Below, one piece after another: positions 28,665 to 36,887 of a stretch of 54,284 nt of DNA. The notes under the pieces are model-generated. The model saw nothing but the letters and a program-made list of their open reading frames with translations, was not told the DNA's origin and made no database searches. Source of the DNA: Bacteroidales bacterium. Lineage in GTDB: Bacteria > Bacteroidota > Bacteroidia > Bacteroidales > Dysgonomonadaceae. The stretch lies in contig DURL01000162.1 of assembly GCA_012837345.1 (NCBI GenBank), positions 1-54,284 on the forward strand, read 5' to 3'. Position 1 is the first letter of the stretch. Every line of letters begins with the position of its first letter. Both the position numbers and the translations under genes were made by a program.

Positions 28665-30164
28665 TCAGAGTCCATCCACATCGAGCCGGTTGAGGAAAGA
28701 GACCGTCTTGCGGATCTCCTTGTACATCGCGATATCCTCTTCGATGAAGGGCACCTCCTTGCGGTAGGCCTTCACCACCTTCTCGATGAGGGGCGAGGAG
28801 CGCAGGGGACGGCGGAAGTCGAGCGCCTGCACAGCGTTCATCATCTCAATGGAGAGGATGGTGTCGAGGTTGTCCATCAGCGGCAGCAGCTTGATGGCGG
28901 AGGTGGCACCCATGCTCACATGATCCTCCTGTCCGTTGGAGGAGACGATGGAGTCGGTGCTGGCGGCGTAGCTGTACATCTTGTTCTGGCTCACCACCGA
29001 TGCGGCGACGTACTGCGGGATCATGAAGCCGGAGTTGAGGCCGGGGCTGGCCACCAGGAACTCGGGCAGTCCCCGCTTGCCGAGGATCAGCTGCGCGGTG
29101 CGCCGCTCGGAGATGTTGCCCAGCTCCGCCAGGGCGATGGCGAGGAAGTCGAAGGTGATGGCCAGGGGCTGACCGTGGAAGTTGCCACCGGAGATGATCT
29201 CATCATCGTCGGGGAAGATGGTGGGGTTGTCGGTCACCGAGTTGATCTCGGTCACCACCACCTGCTCCACGTAATCGATTGCATCCTTGGTAGCACCGTG
29301 CACCTGCGGCACACAGCGGAAGGAATAGGGATCCTGCAGGTGTTCCTTCTTGCGGAAGATAAGCTCACTCCCCTCCAGGAAACGGCGTATGTTACGGCTG
29401 GTCTCCTGCTGACCGCGATGGGGACGGATCAGGTGGAGCCGCTCGTCGAACGGTTCAAGGTGACCGTCGTAGGCATCGAGGGAGAGGGCGGCAATCAGGT
29501 CGGCCCGCCTGGAGAGCCTCTTCGCTTTCATGATGGCATAGACGCCATGTGCCGACATGAACTGGGTACCGTTGAGCAGTGCCAGTCCCTCCTTACTCTT
29601 GAGATGGATGGGGCTCCACCCGAACTCATCGAGCACTGCCCCGATGTCCCGTTTCTGTCCCTTGTAGAAGACATCCCCCACCCCGATCAGCGGCAGGAAG
29701 AGGTTGGCCAGCGGTGCCAGGTCGCCCGACGCACCCAGCGATCCCTTGTCGTAGACCACCGGCAGGATGTCGTTGTTGAACAGGTCGAGCATCCGCTGCA
29801 CGGTGGCCACCTGCACCCCGCTGTACCCCAGCGAGAGGGCATGTGCCTTGAGCAGGAACATCAGCTTGACTATCAGCGGTGCCACCTCGTTGCCCACGCT
29901 GCAGGCATGCGATTTCACCAGGTTCTCCTGCAGGGTGTTGAGATCCTCCCCCGAGATGGTGCGGTCGCAGAGTGATCCGAAGCCGGTGGTGATGCCGTAG
30001 ATCGGTTCCTTCTGTGTTTCCATTTTACGATCCAGGTAATCGCGGCATCGTTGAATCCGATCCATCGCCTCGGGTGCCAGCTCCACCTTGATGTTTCCGG
30101 TGATGATCTTCTCCAGGTCGCTGATGGTGAGCTCTCCCCGGCCAATCAGAAAGATGTTTTTCAT
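28665..30164 (-). CDS. hutH: Histidine ammonia-lyase
   Basis: 499 residues. Removes ammonia from L-histidine to give urocanate, the first step of histidine degradation. The Ala145-Ser146-Gly147 triad in 'GSLGASGDLAPLANLFLP' cyclises to the MIO cofactor; Tyr56 lies in 'YGITTGFG', and 'GNFHGQPLA' and 'QEDHVSMG' are conserved active-site stretches. The ATG abuts the stop of the cyclodeaminase gene (TAAATG), so translation is coupled. Confidence 0.95.
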   Translation of the reverse strand: MKNIFLIGRGELTISDLEKIITGNIKVELAPEAMDRIQRCRDYLDRKMETQKEPIYGITTGFGSLCDRTISGEDLNTLQENLVKSHACSVGNEVAPLIVKLMFLLKAHALSLGYSGVQVATVQRMLDLFNNDILPVVYDKGSLGASGDLAPLANLFLPLIGVGDVFYKGQKRDIGAVLDEFGWSPIHLKSKEGLALLNGTQFMSAHGVYAIMKAKRLSRRADLIAALSLDAYDGHLEPFDERLHLIRPHRGQQETSRNIRRFLEGSELIFRKKEHLQDPYSFRCVPQVHGATKDAIDYVEQVVVTEINSVTDNPTIFPDDDEIISGGNFHGQPLAITFDFLAIALAELGNISERRTAQLILGKRGLPEFLVASPGLNSGFMIPQYVAASVVSQNKMYSYAASTDSIVSSNGQEDHVSMGATSAIKLLPLMDNLDTILSIEMMNAVQALDFRRPLRSSPLIEKVVKAYRKEVPFIEEDIAMYKEIRKTVSFLNRLDVDGL

Positions 30165-30791
30165 TTAGATTCTTGTTTTTATCAGTTCAATCGCTTTGGC
30201 TTCTATCTCCATGGTCTGTTTCTCCAGCCGGTCGCACTTTGCGTTCATCTCCTCGACAAACGACTGATCCTGGATACCCCCCAGGTTGACACGCACGTTG
30301 AGTAGTGCACTCAGGATGGCGGTGCGGCAGTTCATCAGCCCCACCAGCCCGTCGGTAGCCGCGTTGGGGTTTCCCCTCAGCAATGTCTCCCACATGGTTT
30401 CCAACAGTGAAAAAGCCCTCTCAGCCACCTCCATGGGGACCTGTGACGCCCACCTGGTTGCCTCCTGGATCTGTGCATCGCGCAGCTGCTGTTCATCTTC
30501 CGTCTCTTTGGGTAACCGATATGCATCCATCACCAGTCGGTATGCCTCCGCGTCGCGGTCTATATCCTCCAGGAAACGGCTCCGTTGTACCGCCATCTCA
30601 ACTGCGATCGCCCGCATCCGTTCATCCACATCGGCATACTTCTTCCTTCCAATGGTGAGGTTGGCCACCATCTCAGTCAGCGCTGTGCCCATAGCGGCGT
30701 TGAGTGCGGCACTGCTGCCGCCACCCGGCACCGGTTCGTTTGCGGCACTCTTCTCGAGAAATTCTTTCAGTAATAGATCCTGTAATTTCAT
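30165..30791 (-). CDS. fchA: Formimidoyltetrahydrofolate cyclodeaminase
   Basis: 208 residues. Converts 5-formimino-THF to 5,10-methenyl-THF and ammonia, the last step that rescues the one-carbon unit of histidine. 'NEPVPGGGSSAALNAAMG' is the conserved loop of the FTCD cyclodeaminase domain, and the rest is all-helical. In animals this is the C-terminal half of bifunctional FTCD; here it is a separate gene with the transferase encoded upstream in the same operon. It follows hutI after 194 bases filled with repeats. Confidence 0.92.
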   Translation of the reverse strand: MKLQDLLLKEFLEKSAANEPVPGGGSSAALNAAMGTALTEMVANLTIGRKKYADVDERMRAIAVEMAVQRSRFLEDIDRDAEAYRLVMDAYRLPKETEDEQQLRDAQIQEATRWASQVPMEVAERAFSLLETMWETLLRGNPNAATDGLVGLMNCRTAILSALLNVRVNLGGIQDQSFVEEMNAKCDRLEKQTMEIEAKAIELIKTRI

Positions 30792-30804
30792 TCTATATAA
30801 ATTT

Positions 30805-30846
30805 GCGGTGAGCGGTGAGCGGTGAGCGGTGAGCGGTGAGCTGTGA
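30805..30846. repeat. Period-7 microsatellite, 6 units
   Basis: GCGGTGA (5) and GCTGTGA in register, just upstream of the cyclodeaminase start and inside the hut operon. The unit shares AGCGGT with the array at 27085. Confidence 0.9.
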
Positions 30847-30860
30847 ATCTCGAACCAATT

Positions 30861-30964
30861 AACTTACCAACTTACTAACCTACTAACTTACTAACCTACT
30901 AACTTACTAACTTACTAACTTATTAACTTATTAACTTACTAACCTACTAACCTACTAACCTACT
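30861..30964. repeat. Period-8 microsatellite, 13 units
   Basis: AACTTACC, AACTTACT, AACCTACT and AACTTATT variants, 13 octamers in unbroken register, in the hutI-fchA gap. On the hut mRNA strand the unit reads AGTAAGTT/AGTAGGTT. Confidence 0.92.
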
Positions 30965-30985
30965 AACATCGAATATCGAACTATT

Positions 30986-32221
30986 TTATACAACTTCCCC
31001 TTTTTTGATTACCCGCTCCACGATATTCATCCCTACGTGGTAAGGCAGGAACTTGTAGGAAGGAAACTGCAACAGCAGCAGGTCGCCCTGTTTGCCCACA
31101 TCGATGCTGCCGATGCGGTCGGCACGTCCCAGTGCTGCGGCACTGTTGAGGGTAAAAGCGGTCACCGCCTCCTCGGGTGTGAGCTGCATGTAGATGCAGG
31201 CCAGGGCGAAGAGCAGCGGCACCGAGGCGGTGAAGGAGCTGCCCGGGTTGAGGTCGGTGGCCAGCGCCACGATGCATCCGCTATCGATCATTGTGCGGGC
31301 ACGGGCGTAGGACTCACGCAACGAAAAGGCGGTCAGCGGCAGCAGCGTGGCCACCGTTCCCGTTGCCGCCAGTGCGGCGATCCCCTCGTCAGAGGCCTGC
31401 AACAGGTGATCTGCCGAGAGGCAGTGCAGCTCCGCCGCCAGCTCGGCCCCCCCCAGGGATACGATCTCATCGGCATGCATCTTCGGTTTCAGTCCGAGCG
31501 AAGCAGCTGCCAGCAGGTAACGGCGGGACTGGTTAATAGAAAAGACCCCCTTCTCACAGAAGATATCGGCCGCTTCGGCCAGCCTCTCCTTCGCTACCAG
31601 GGGTAGCATCTCCTCTATTTGAAAATCAATAAAAGCATCCTCCCTGCCCTTCCACTCCTGCGGTACGGCATGTGCTCCCATATAGGTGGATACGACATCC
31701 ATCGGATGAATGTCGTTCAAACGCTGCATCACCCGCAACTGTTTCAGCTCGGTCTCCCGGTCCAGACCGTAGCCGCTTTTGCCCTCCAGGGTGGTGATGC
31801 CCAGCCGTAGCATCGCATCCAGCCGTTGTCGTCCTGTGTCGACCAGCTCCTCCTCTGTGGCTTTGCGGGTGGCACGGGTGGTGCTGACGATGCCGCCGCC
31901 CCGCTCCATGATGGCCATGTAGCTGTCGCCTCTCATCCGCCAGGAGAACTCCTCCTCGCGATAGCCGCCAAAGACGAAATGGGTATGGGGGTCTACGAAG
32001 CCGGGCAGCAGTGCCTTGCCCGTGGCGTCGATCACATTGTAATCGTTGAGGTTGACCGGCAGGGGCTCCCCCTGCTTCAGGACATGTGAGATGATGCCGT
32101 CGGTGACGATCACAGTACCGTTTTCAATCACCCGCAGGTCGTTCATCTCTCTGCCCCGTTTCCCTTCGAAGCCACTGCAGGTAACCACCTGAGCGGCATT
32201 TTTGATGATCAGGTCATGCAT
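30986..32221 (-). CDS. hutI: Imidazolonepropionase
   Basis: 411 residues from the ATG at 32221; the longer frame to 32350 lies within pnuC. Hydrolyses imidazolone propionate to formiminoglutamate. An amidohydrolase fold: metal-binding 'PGFVDPHTHFVFGG' (HxH), later His in 'TYMGAHAVP' and 'PKMHADEI', and the Asp in 'VALATDLNPGS'. The ATG overlaps the pnuC stop by 8 bases (ATGCATGA), which indicates coupled translation. Confidence 0.95.
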   Translation of the reverse strand: MHDLIIKNAAQVVTCSGFEGKRGREMNDLRVIENGTVIVTDGIISHVLKQGEPLPVNLNDYNVIDATGKALLPGFVDPHTHFVFGGYREEEFSWRMRGDSYMAIMERGGGIVSTTRATRKATEEELVDTGRQRLDAMLRLGITTLEGKSGYGLDRETELKQLRVMQRLNDIHPMDVVSTYMGAHAVPQEWKGREDAFIDFQIEEMLPLVAKERLAEAADIFCEKGVFSINQSRRYLLAAASLGLKPKMHADEIVSLGGAELAAELHCLSADHLLQASDEGIAALAATGTVATLLPLTAFSLRESYARARTMIDSGCIVALATDLNPGSSFTASVPLLFALACIYMQLTPEEAVTAFTLNSAAALGRADRIGSIDVGKQGDLLLLQFPSYKFLPYHVGMNIVERVIKKGEVV

Positions 32222-32801
32222 GATTTCTTTTGACTTTTGCGTTCCACTCACGCAGCCCCATGATGGCCAGCACCAGGAAGATAGCGTACTGAATGGAGGT
32301 AAAGTATAGCCCTTGTGAGGCATAGATCGGTATGGAGACGATGTTGCCAATGATCCAGAAATGCCAGTTCTCCAGTCTCTTCACCGCCATCAGGATGGTG
32401 GCGACCAGGAAGAAGGAGGTGTTGAAGGCATCGATCCAGGGCAATATGGAGGCCATGTAATCAGCATCGTCACGGTTCACCCATCGCAACAGCAGGAACA
32501 CCGCTGCATAGATCACCACCACGCTGCCCCAGGTAAGGATCTGCTGTCTGGAGCTGTTGCGTCTGATCTGCAGCTTCTGGTTGTCGTCGCCGGTGCGGGA
32601 CCACATGTACCAGCCGAAGATGTTGGATGCCAGGTAGACCATGTTGATGCCCGCGTTGGCATAGAGGCGTGCCTCGAAACAGATATAGATGTAGATCGCC
32701 ACGTTGATGATGCCGAAGGGAAAGACCAGGATCTTCTCCTTGCGGGCATACCATACGCTGATCACTCCGAAGATGGCGGCGGTTAGTTCAATCCAGTTCA
32801 T
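32214..32801 (-). CDS. pnuC: PnuC-family transporter (nicotinamide riboside type)
   Basis: 195 residues, about seven membrane helices. PnuC features are the start 'ELTAAIFGVISVWYARKEK', 'FPFGIINVAIYIYICFEARLYANAGI', 'WYMW' and the C-terminal 'WIIGNIVSIPIYASQGLYFTSIQY'. Family members take up nicotinamide riboside, thiamine or related vitamins by facilitated diffusion. The ATG directly follows the ftcD stop (TAGATG) and its stop overlaps hutI, so it is a true operon member. Urocanase carries NAD+ as cofactor, which could explain a NAD-precursor importer here; import of another hut-related solute cannot be excluded. Confidence 0.85.
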   Translation of the reverse strand: MNWIELTAAIFGVISVWYARKEKILVFPFGIINVAIYIYICFEARLYANAGINMVYLASNIFGWYMWSRTGDDNQKLQIRRNSSRQQILTWGSVVVIYAAVFLLLRWVNRDDADYMASILPWIDAFNTSFFLVATILMAVKRLENWHFWIIGNIVSIPIYASQGLYFTSIQYAIFLVLAIMGLREWNAKVKRNHA

Positions 32802-33698
32802 CTATTCCATCAGTTTTGCCTCGAGCACCTGGCTCATTGAGAAGTTTTCCAATCCCAGGTAGTAGGCAGCCGCATCGACCAGCGCCTCCATCGGCACCAG
32901 TCCGATCACCTCGGCACCCACCACCGGCACCCCATAGCGCTGCGCCTCTATCCGCACCAGCTCTTGGGCACGATAGATGGCTGTCCTGGTGTAGTCGGTC
33001 AGGTTCATTGAGACCTGGGTGATGCCCCGCTCGCCGAGGGTCACTCCCATCGCTTTGCAGTAGCGGAGGCCGCCCCCCACGAAGCGCACCTTTTTGGCGA
33101 TGGCAGTGGCGATCTCCAGGTTGTCGGTACCCAGGTTGACATTGTAGGCCACCAGCGGCATGCGTGCCCCAATGGCCACCGCGCCGGCAGTGGGGTGCGG
33201 TGCGGCGGGACCGAAATCGGGCTGCCACTCCGGCAGCAGCATCTTCTCCTGCAACCCTTCGAACTCCCCCTTGCGCACCGTGGCCAGGTTCTCACGATGG
33301 GTTGCCGTGGCCGACTTCTCATAGAGGAAGACCGGCAGATGGAATTGTTTGCCTACCGCCTCAGCCACCTCCTTTGAGAGAGCAACCGCCTCCTCCATCG
33401 TCACGTTGCGGATGGGGATAAAGGGCACCACGTCGACCGCACCCATGCGGGGATGCTGTCCGTTGTGCCGTGTCAGGTCGATCAGCTCCACTGCCCTGCC
33501 TACGGCATCGATCACGGCTGCCTTCAACGCCTCCGGCTCACCTACCACGGTGATCACCGACCGGTTGTGGTCCGCATCACTGCTGTAATCCAGCAGCTTT
33601 ACCCCCTCTCTGCCGCGAAAGGCATCCGCTATCTGCTCTACTTTTGCTTTGTCGCGTCCCTCACTGAAATTGGGTACGCACTCCATGATCCTGTTCAT
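32802..33698 (-). CDS. ftcD: Glutamate formimidoyltransferase
   Basis: 298 residues. Moves the formimino group of formiminoglutamate to tetrahydrofolate, releasing glutamate. The catalytic His82 is in 'TRHNGQHPRMGAVD', and 'MECVPNFSEGRD' is the family N-terminus. It corresponds to the N-terminal half of animal FTCD (N- and C-subdomains both present). No formiminoglutamase (HutG) is present, so this is the folate branch of the pathway. It has a TACATTTG box at 33741-33748 as a possible second promoter. Confidence 0.94.
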   Translation of the reverse strand: MNRIMECVPNFSEGRDKAKVEQIADAFRGREGVKLLDYSSDADHNRSVITVVGEPEALKAAVIDAVGRAVELIDLTRHNGQHPRMGAVDVVPFIPIRNVTMEEAVALSKEVAEAVGKQFHLPVFLYEKSATATHRENLATVRKGEFEGLQEKMLLPEWQPDFGPAAPHPTAGAVAIGARMPLVAYNVNLGTDNLEIATAIAKKVRFVGGGLRYCKAMGVTLGERGITQVSMNLTDYTRTAIYRAQELVRIEAQRYGVPVVGAEVIGLVPMEALVDAAAYYLGLENFSMSQVLEAKLME

Positions 33699-33740
33699 TG
33701 ATATCTAACTGTTTTATGCTTTGTCAAATTGCTTCAATTG

Positions 33741-33748
33741 CAAATGTA
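33741..33748 (-). promoter_or_regulatory. Internal -7 box upstream of ftcD
   Basis: TACATTTG on the minus strand, 43 bases before the ftcD ATG in the 123-base gap after hutU. It may start a shorter hut transcript. Confidence 0.45.
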
Positions 33749-33790
33749 TCGTTATATTTCTGGAATCGACTCCTTTTGGATGATGTTTTT

Positions 33791-33832
33791 CAGATCTCTC
33801 TGTTCGGAAAGCAGGTAGCGCTCAGAGATCTG
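33791..33832 (-). other. mRNA hairpin at the end of hutU
   Basis: CAGATCTCT (33791-33799) and AGAGATCTG (33824-33832) form a 9-bp stem overlapping the hutU stop. On the minus strand it is followed by AAAAAC, not a T run, so it is not a classic terminator; it may protect or process the hutU mRNA end. Confidence 0.4.
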
Positions 33833-35810
33833 TCAGCAGATTCTCCAGCAGCTCTCCATCCGCCACATAGGGTTCGGTGATGTTGTAATCGACTGCGTGC
33901 GAATGGTTGAAAGCATGCAGCGTCTCCATGGCATGGGGGTTGCGCGCCCAGGCACGGCGTGCCACGCCACCCATCACATCCCACAACATGGCGCTGCGAA
34001 GGATCTCATCCACCCGTTCGCTGCCGTCGAGCACCATGCCGAAGCCACCGTTCACCGCCTTGCCGATCCCCACGCCGCCGCCATTGTGCAGCGCCACCAG
34101 GCTCATGCCGCGGGCGGCGTTGCCGGCGAAGCACTGCACCGCCATGTCGGCCATCACGTTGCTGCCATCGCGTATGTTAGCCGTCTCCCGGAAGGGGGAG
34201 TCGGTGCCGCTCACGTCATGGTGGTCACGTCCCAGCATCACGGGACCGATCTCGCCGTTGCGCACCATCTCGTTGAAGCGCAATGCGATCTTCAACCGTC
34301 CTTCTGCATCCTGGTAGAGGATGCGCGCCTGGCTGCCCACCACCAGCCGGTGTTTCTCCGCATCACGTATCCATACCCAGTTGTCGCGGTCCTGCGCACG
34401 CCGTTGCGGGTCGATGCAGGCCATCGCCGCCCGGTCGGTTTTCCTCAGATCCTCCGGGTTCCCGCTCAGGCAAACCCATCGGAATGGACCGTAGCCATAG
34501 TCAAACAACTCGGGACCCATGATATCCTCCACGTAGGAGGGCCAGATGAACCCATCCTTCTCGTCGACGCCGTTGCGCGAGATCTCTTTCACACCGGCAT
34601 CGTAAACAGCCTTCATGAAGGAGTTGCCATAGTCGAAGAAATAGGTGCCCCGCTCCGTCAGCCGGGCAATCACCCGGTAGTGGCGTTGCAGCGACAGGTC
34701 GACCAGCTCCCTGAACTGTCCCCGTTCATCGTGCAGCAACCGGGTGCGCTCCTCAAAGCTGATCCCCGCAGGGCAGTAACCACCGCTGTAGGGTTCATGG
34801 CATGAGGTCTGGTCGCTCAAAAGATCAATGTGTATCTTTTTTTCATCGGCATACTCCAGCAGATCTACGATATTACCGTGATAGGCGATCGAGAGCGGTT
34901 CTTTTCGTTTCATCGCCTCCTCTGCCCAGATGAACGCCTGCTCTCTGTCCGCAGTGACACGCTGCACCCATCCCTGTCTGCTGCGGGTAGCGATGCGTGA
35001 GCCATCCACCTCGGCGATGACCGACACCGCCCCTGCGATATCAGCCGCCTTGGGTTGTGCACCACTCATGCCACCGAGGCCGGAAGAGACAAAGAGGCGC
35101 CCCCGCAGGTCGCACTCCTGCGGGATACCAAGCTTGAGCCGTCCCGCGTTGAGCAGGGTGTTGAAGGTGCCATGGACGATGCCCTGGGGACCGATGTACA
35201 TCCATCCGCCCGCGGTCATCTGCCCATAGTTGGCCACCCCCAGCTGTGCCGCCACCTCCCAGTCGGCCTGGTTGTCGAACAGGCCCACCATCATCGAGTT
35301 GGTGATGATCACGCGCGGTGCGTCGGGACGTGAGCGGAAGAGACCCAGGGGATGTCCGCTCTCCACCACCAGTGTCTGCTCATGCGTCATCACCTCCAGG
35401 TAATGCCTGATGAGGCGGTATTGCATCCAGTTCTGACACACCTGTCCCGTCTCGCCGTAGGTGACCAGCTCGTAGGGGTAGAGCGCGATGTCGAAGCTGA
35501 GGTTGTTGTCGATCATCAGCTGAAAAGCCTTCCCCTCCAGGCAGTTTCCCTTGTAGTGATCCACCGGCCTGGCTTTCAGATCTCCCGGGGGACGAAAGCG
35601 ATAACCATAGATGCGTCCGCGGGTGCGCAGCTCCTCCAGGAACTCGGGTGCCACTGTATTATGCAGGGCAGGAGGTATGTAACGCAGTGCATTTTGCAGC
35701 GCGGTCAGCGTCTGCGCTTTGGTAAGCCGGTATCCCCTGTCGGGGGCACGACGGATCGAATCATCGAAGACCGGAGAGGGTGGCAGCTGATCGGAGAGTG
35801 ATAATTTCAT
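33822..35810 (-). CDS. hutU: Urocanate hydratase
   Basis: 662 residues. Adds water to urocanate to form imidazolone propionate, using a tightly bound NAD+ as an electrophile. Family segments include 'YGETGQVCQNWMQYRLI', 'GLGGMSGAQPKAADIAG', 'DQTSCHEPYSGGYCPAG' and 'ALHNGGGVGIGKAVNGGFGMVLDGS'. At 662 residues it is about 100 longer than the proteobacterial enzymes (about 555) and close to the animal form (about 676). It is the first gene of the hut operon. Confidence 0.95.
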   Translation of the reverse strand: MKLSLSDQLPPSPVFDDSIRRAPDRGYRLTKAQTLTALQNALRYIPPALHNTVAPEFLEELRTRGRIYGYRFRPPGDLKARPVDHYKGNCLEGKAFQLMIDNNLSFDIALYPYELVTYGETGQVCQNWMQYRLIRHYLEVMTHEQTLVVESGHPLGLFRSRPDAPRVIITNSMMVGLFDNQADWEVAAQLGVANYGQMTAGGWMYIGPQGIVHGTFNTLLNAGRLKLGIPQECDLRGRLFVSSGLGGMSGAQPKAADIAGAVSVIAEVDGSRIATRSRQGWVQRVTADREQAFIWAEEAMKRKEPLSIAYHGNIVDLLEYADEKKIHIDLLSDQTSCHEPYSGGYCPAGISFEERTRLLHDERGQFRELVDLSLQRHYRVIARLTERGTYFFDYGNSFMKAVYDAGVKEISRNGVDEKDGFIWPSYVEDIMGPELFDYGYGPFRWVCLSGNPEDLRKTDRAAMACIDPQRRAQDRDNWVWIRDAEKHRLVVGSQARILYQDAEGRLKIALRFNEMVRNGEIGPVMLGRDHHDVSGTDSPFRETANIRDGSNVMADMAVQCFAGNAARGMSLVALHNGGGVGIGKAVNGGFGMVLDGSERVDEILRSAMLWDVMGGVARRAWARNPHAMETLHAFNHSHAVDYNITEPYVADGELLENLLTDL

Positions 35811-35841
35811 AAGCAGCTAATTCATCTCAAGGTTATGAAAG

Positions 35842-35849
35842 CAAAAATA
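35842..35849 (-). promoter_or_regulatory. -7 box of the hut operon promoter
   Basis: TATTTTTG on the minus strand, 31 bases upstream of the hutU ATG; a TTG lies 22 bases further upstream (35872-35874 on the plus strand as CAA). Confidence 0.55.
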
Positions 35850-35885
35850 GCAAATTTTATCCAAAAGCCGTCAATAATTGTGATT

Positions 35886-35900
35886 ATTCAACCGTTGAAT
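35886..35900. promoter_or_regulatory. Candidate hut operator palindrome
   Basis: ATTCAAC-C-GTTGAAT is a perfect 15-bp palindrome with 7-bp arms, about 36 bases upstream of the hut -7 box, in the 288-base gap between divergent hutU and cutC. No regulator gene is adjacent, so its partner is unknown. Confidence 0.4.
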
Positions 35901-36018
35901 TGAAGGAAGTTGTTATAGAGACGAAAGACTTTAGGGTATTTGAAAAGGTTTAACCAACATTTATGCCCTTTTTCATGATTTGAGTAACGGTAAACTTCTG
36001 TTTTTTCTTGTAATTCAT

Positions 36019-36026
36019 TACTTTTG
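36019..36026 (+). promoter_or_regulatory. -7 box for cutC
   Basis: TACTTTTG, matching TAnnTTTG, 72 bases before the cutC ATG; the leader between is AT-rich. Confidence 0.45.
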
Positions 36027-36098
36027 TTTTTTAATTTATTAAACTTTTTAATTAATTACCTGCGTTTCGTTGATGTCGATCGCAGACAGAGCGTTATC

Positions 36099-36866
36099 AT
36101 GATGAAAAAAGATTACAAACTGGAGATCTGCGCCAACTCAGTGACGAGCTGCCTGGAAGCAGAGAAGGGAGGTGCTTATCGGGTGGAGCTCTGTGCCGGT
36201 ATTCCGGAGGGGGGTACCACCCCATCCTACGGCGAGATGGTGTTGGCCCGTAAGCTACTACATATCAAGCTCAATGTAATCATCCGCCCGCGAGGAGGTG
36301 ATTTTCTCTACTCTGACCTGGAGCAGCGAATCATGCTCGAAGATATCCGCATGGCCCGCAGTGTGGGAGTGGATGGTGTGGTGATCGGCAGCCTGACAGC
36401 CGAAGGAGAGGTGGATATGACCCGCAACCGGGAGCTGATCGAAGAAGCCGAAGGGATGAGTGTTACCTTTCACCGGGCCTTCGACATGTGTCGTGATCCC
36501 TTTGAGAGCCTGGAGCGCATCGTCGAGCTGGGATGTGACAGGATTCTCACCTCGGGCGGTCAACCCATGGCAGAGCAGGGTGTCCCCCTGCTACGGCAGC
36601 TGGTGGAGCGTGCCGGCCACCGGATCATCATCATGCCGGGTAGCGGCGTGAACGCATCGAACATTGCCCACCTGGCTCTGGAAACAGGGGCAGAGGAGTT
36701 TCACCTCTCGGCACGGGAGCAGAAGCAAAGCGGTATGATCTATCGCAATCCGAACGTGAAGATGGGTGGTGAGCGCATCGTGATCGACGAGTATGCCATC
36801 CCGGTCACCCGTGCCGGGATAGTACGGCAAACCCTGATAGCACTAACGAACAACCCTAAACAATAA
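36099..36866 (+). CDS. cutC: CutC family protein
   Basis: 255 residues from the ATG at 36099 (or 36102); the longer frame covers the promoter. TIM-barrel protein of the CutC family: 'LEICANSVTSCLEAEKGGAYRVELCAGIPEGGTTPSYG', the central 'VTFHRAFDM' and 'RILTSGGQP', and 'IIIMPGSGVNASNI' are the conserved segments. It was named for copper tolerance, but the role is disputed and no enzyme activity is settled. It is divergent from hutU and 21 bases ahead of the GH20 gene. Confidence 0.9.
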   Translation: MMKKDYKLEICANSVTSCLEAEKGGAYRVELCAGIPEGGTTPSYGEMVLARKLLHIKLNVIIRPRGGDFLYSDLEQRIMLEDIRMARSVGVDGVVIGSLTAEGEVDMTRNRELIEEAEGMSVTFHRAFDMCRDPFESLERIVELGCDRILTSGGQPMAEQGVPLLRQLVERAGHRIIIMPGSGVNASNIAHLALETGAEEFHLSAREQKQSGMIYRNPNVKMGGERIVIDEYAIPVTRAGIVRQTLIALTNNPKQ

Positions 36867-36887
36867 GTTCAACAAATCAACAAAAAG

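Noticed and set aside
30805-30964. Regular short repeats that could suggest a CRISPR array
   Set aside because: Units are 7 and 8 bases with no unique spacers, and no cas gene is in the window; they are microsatellites.
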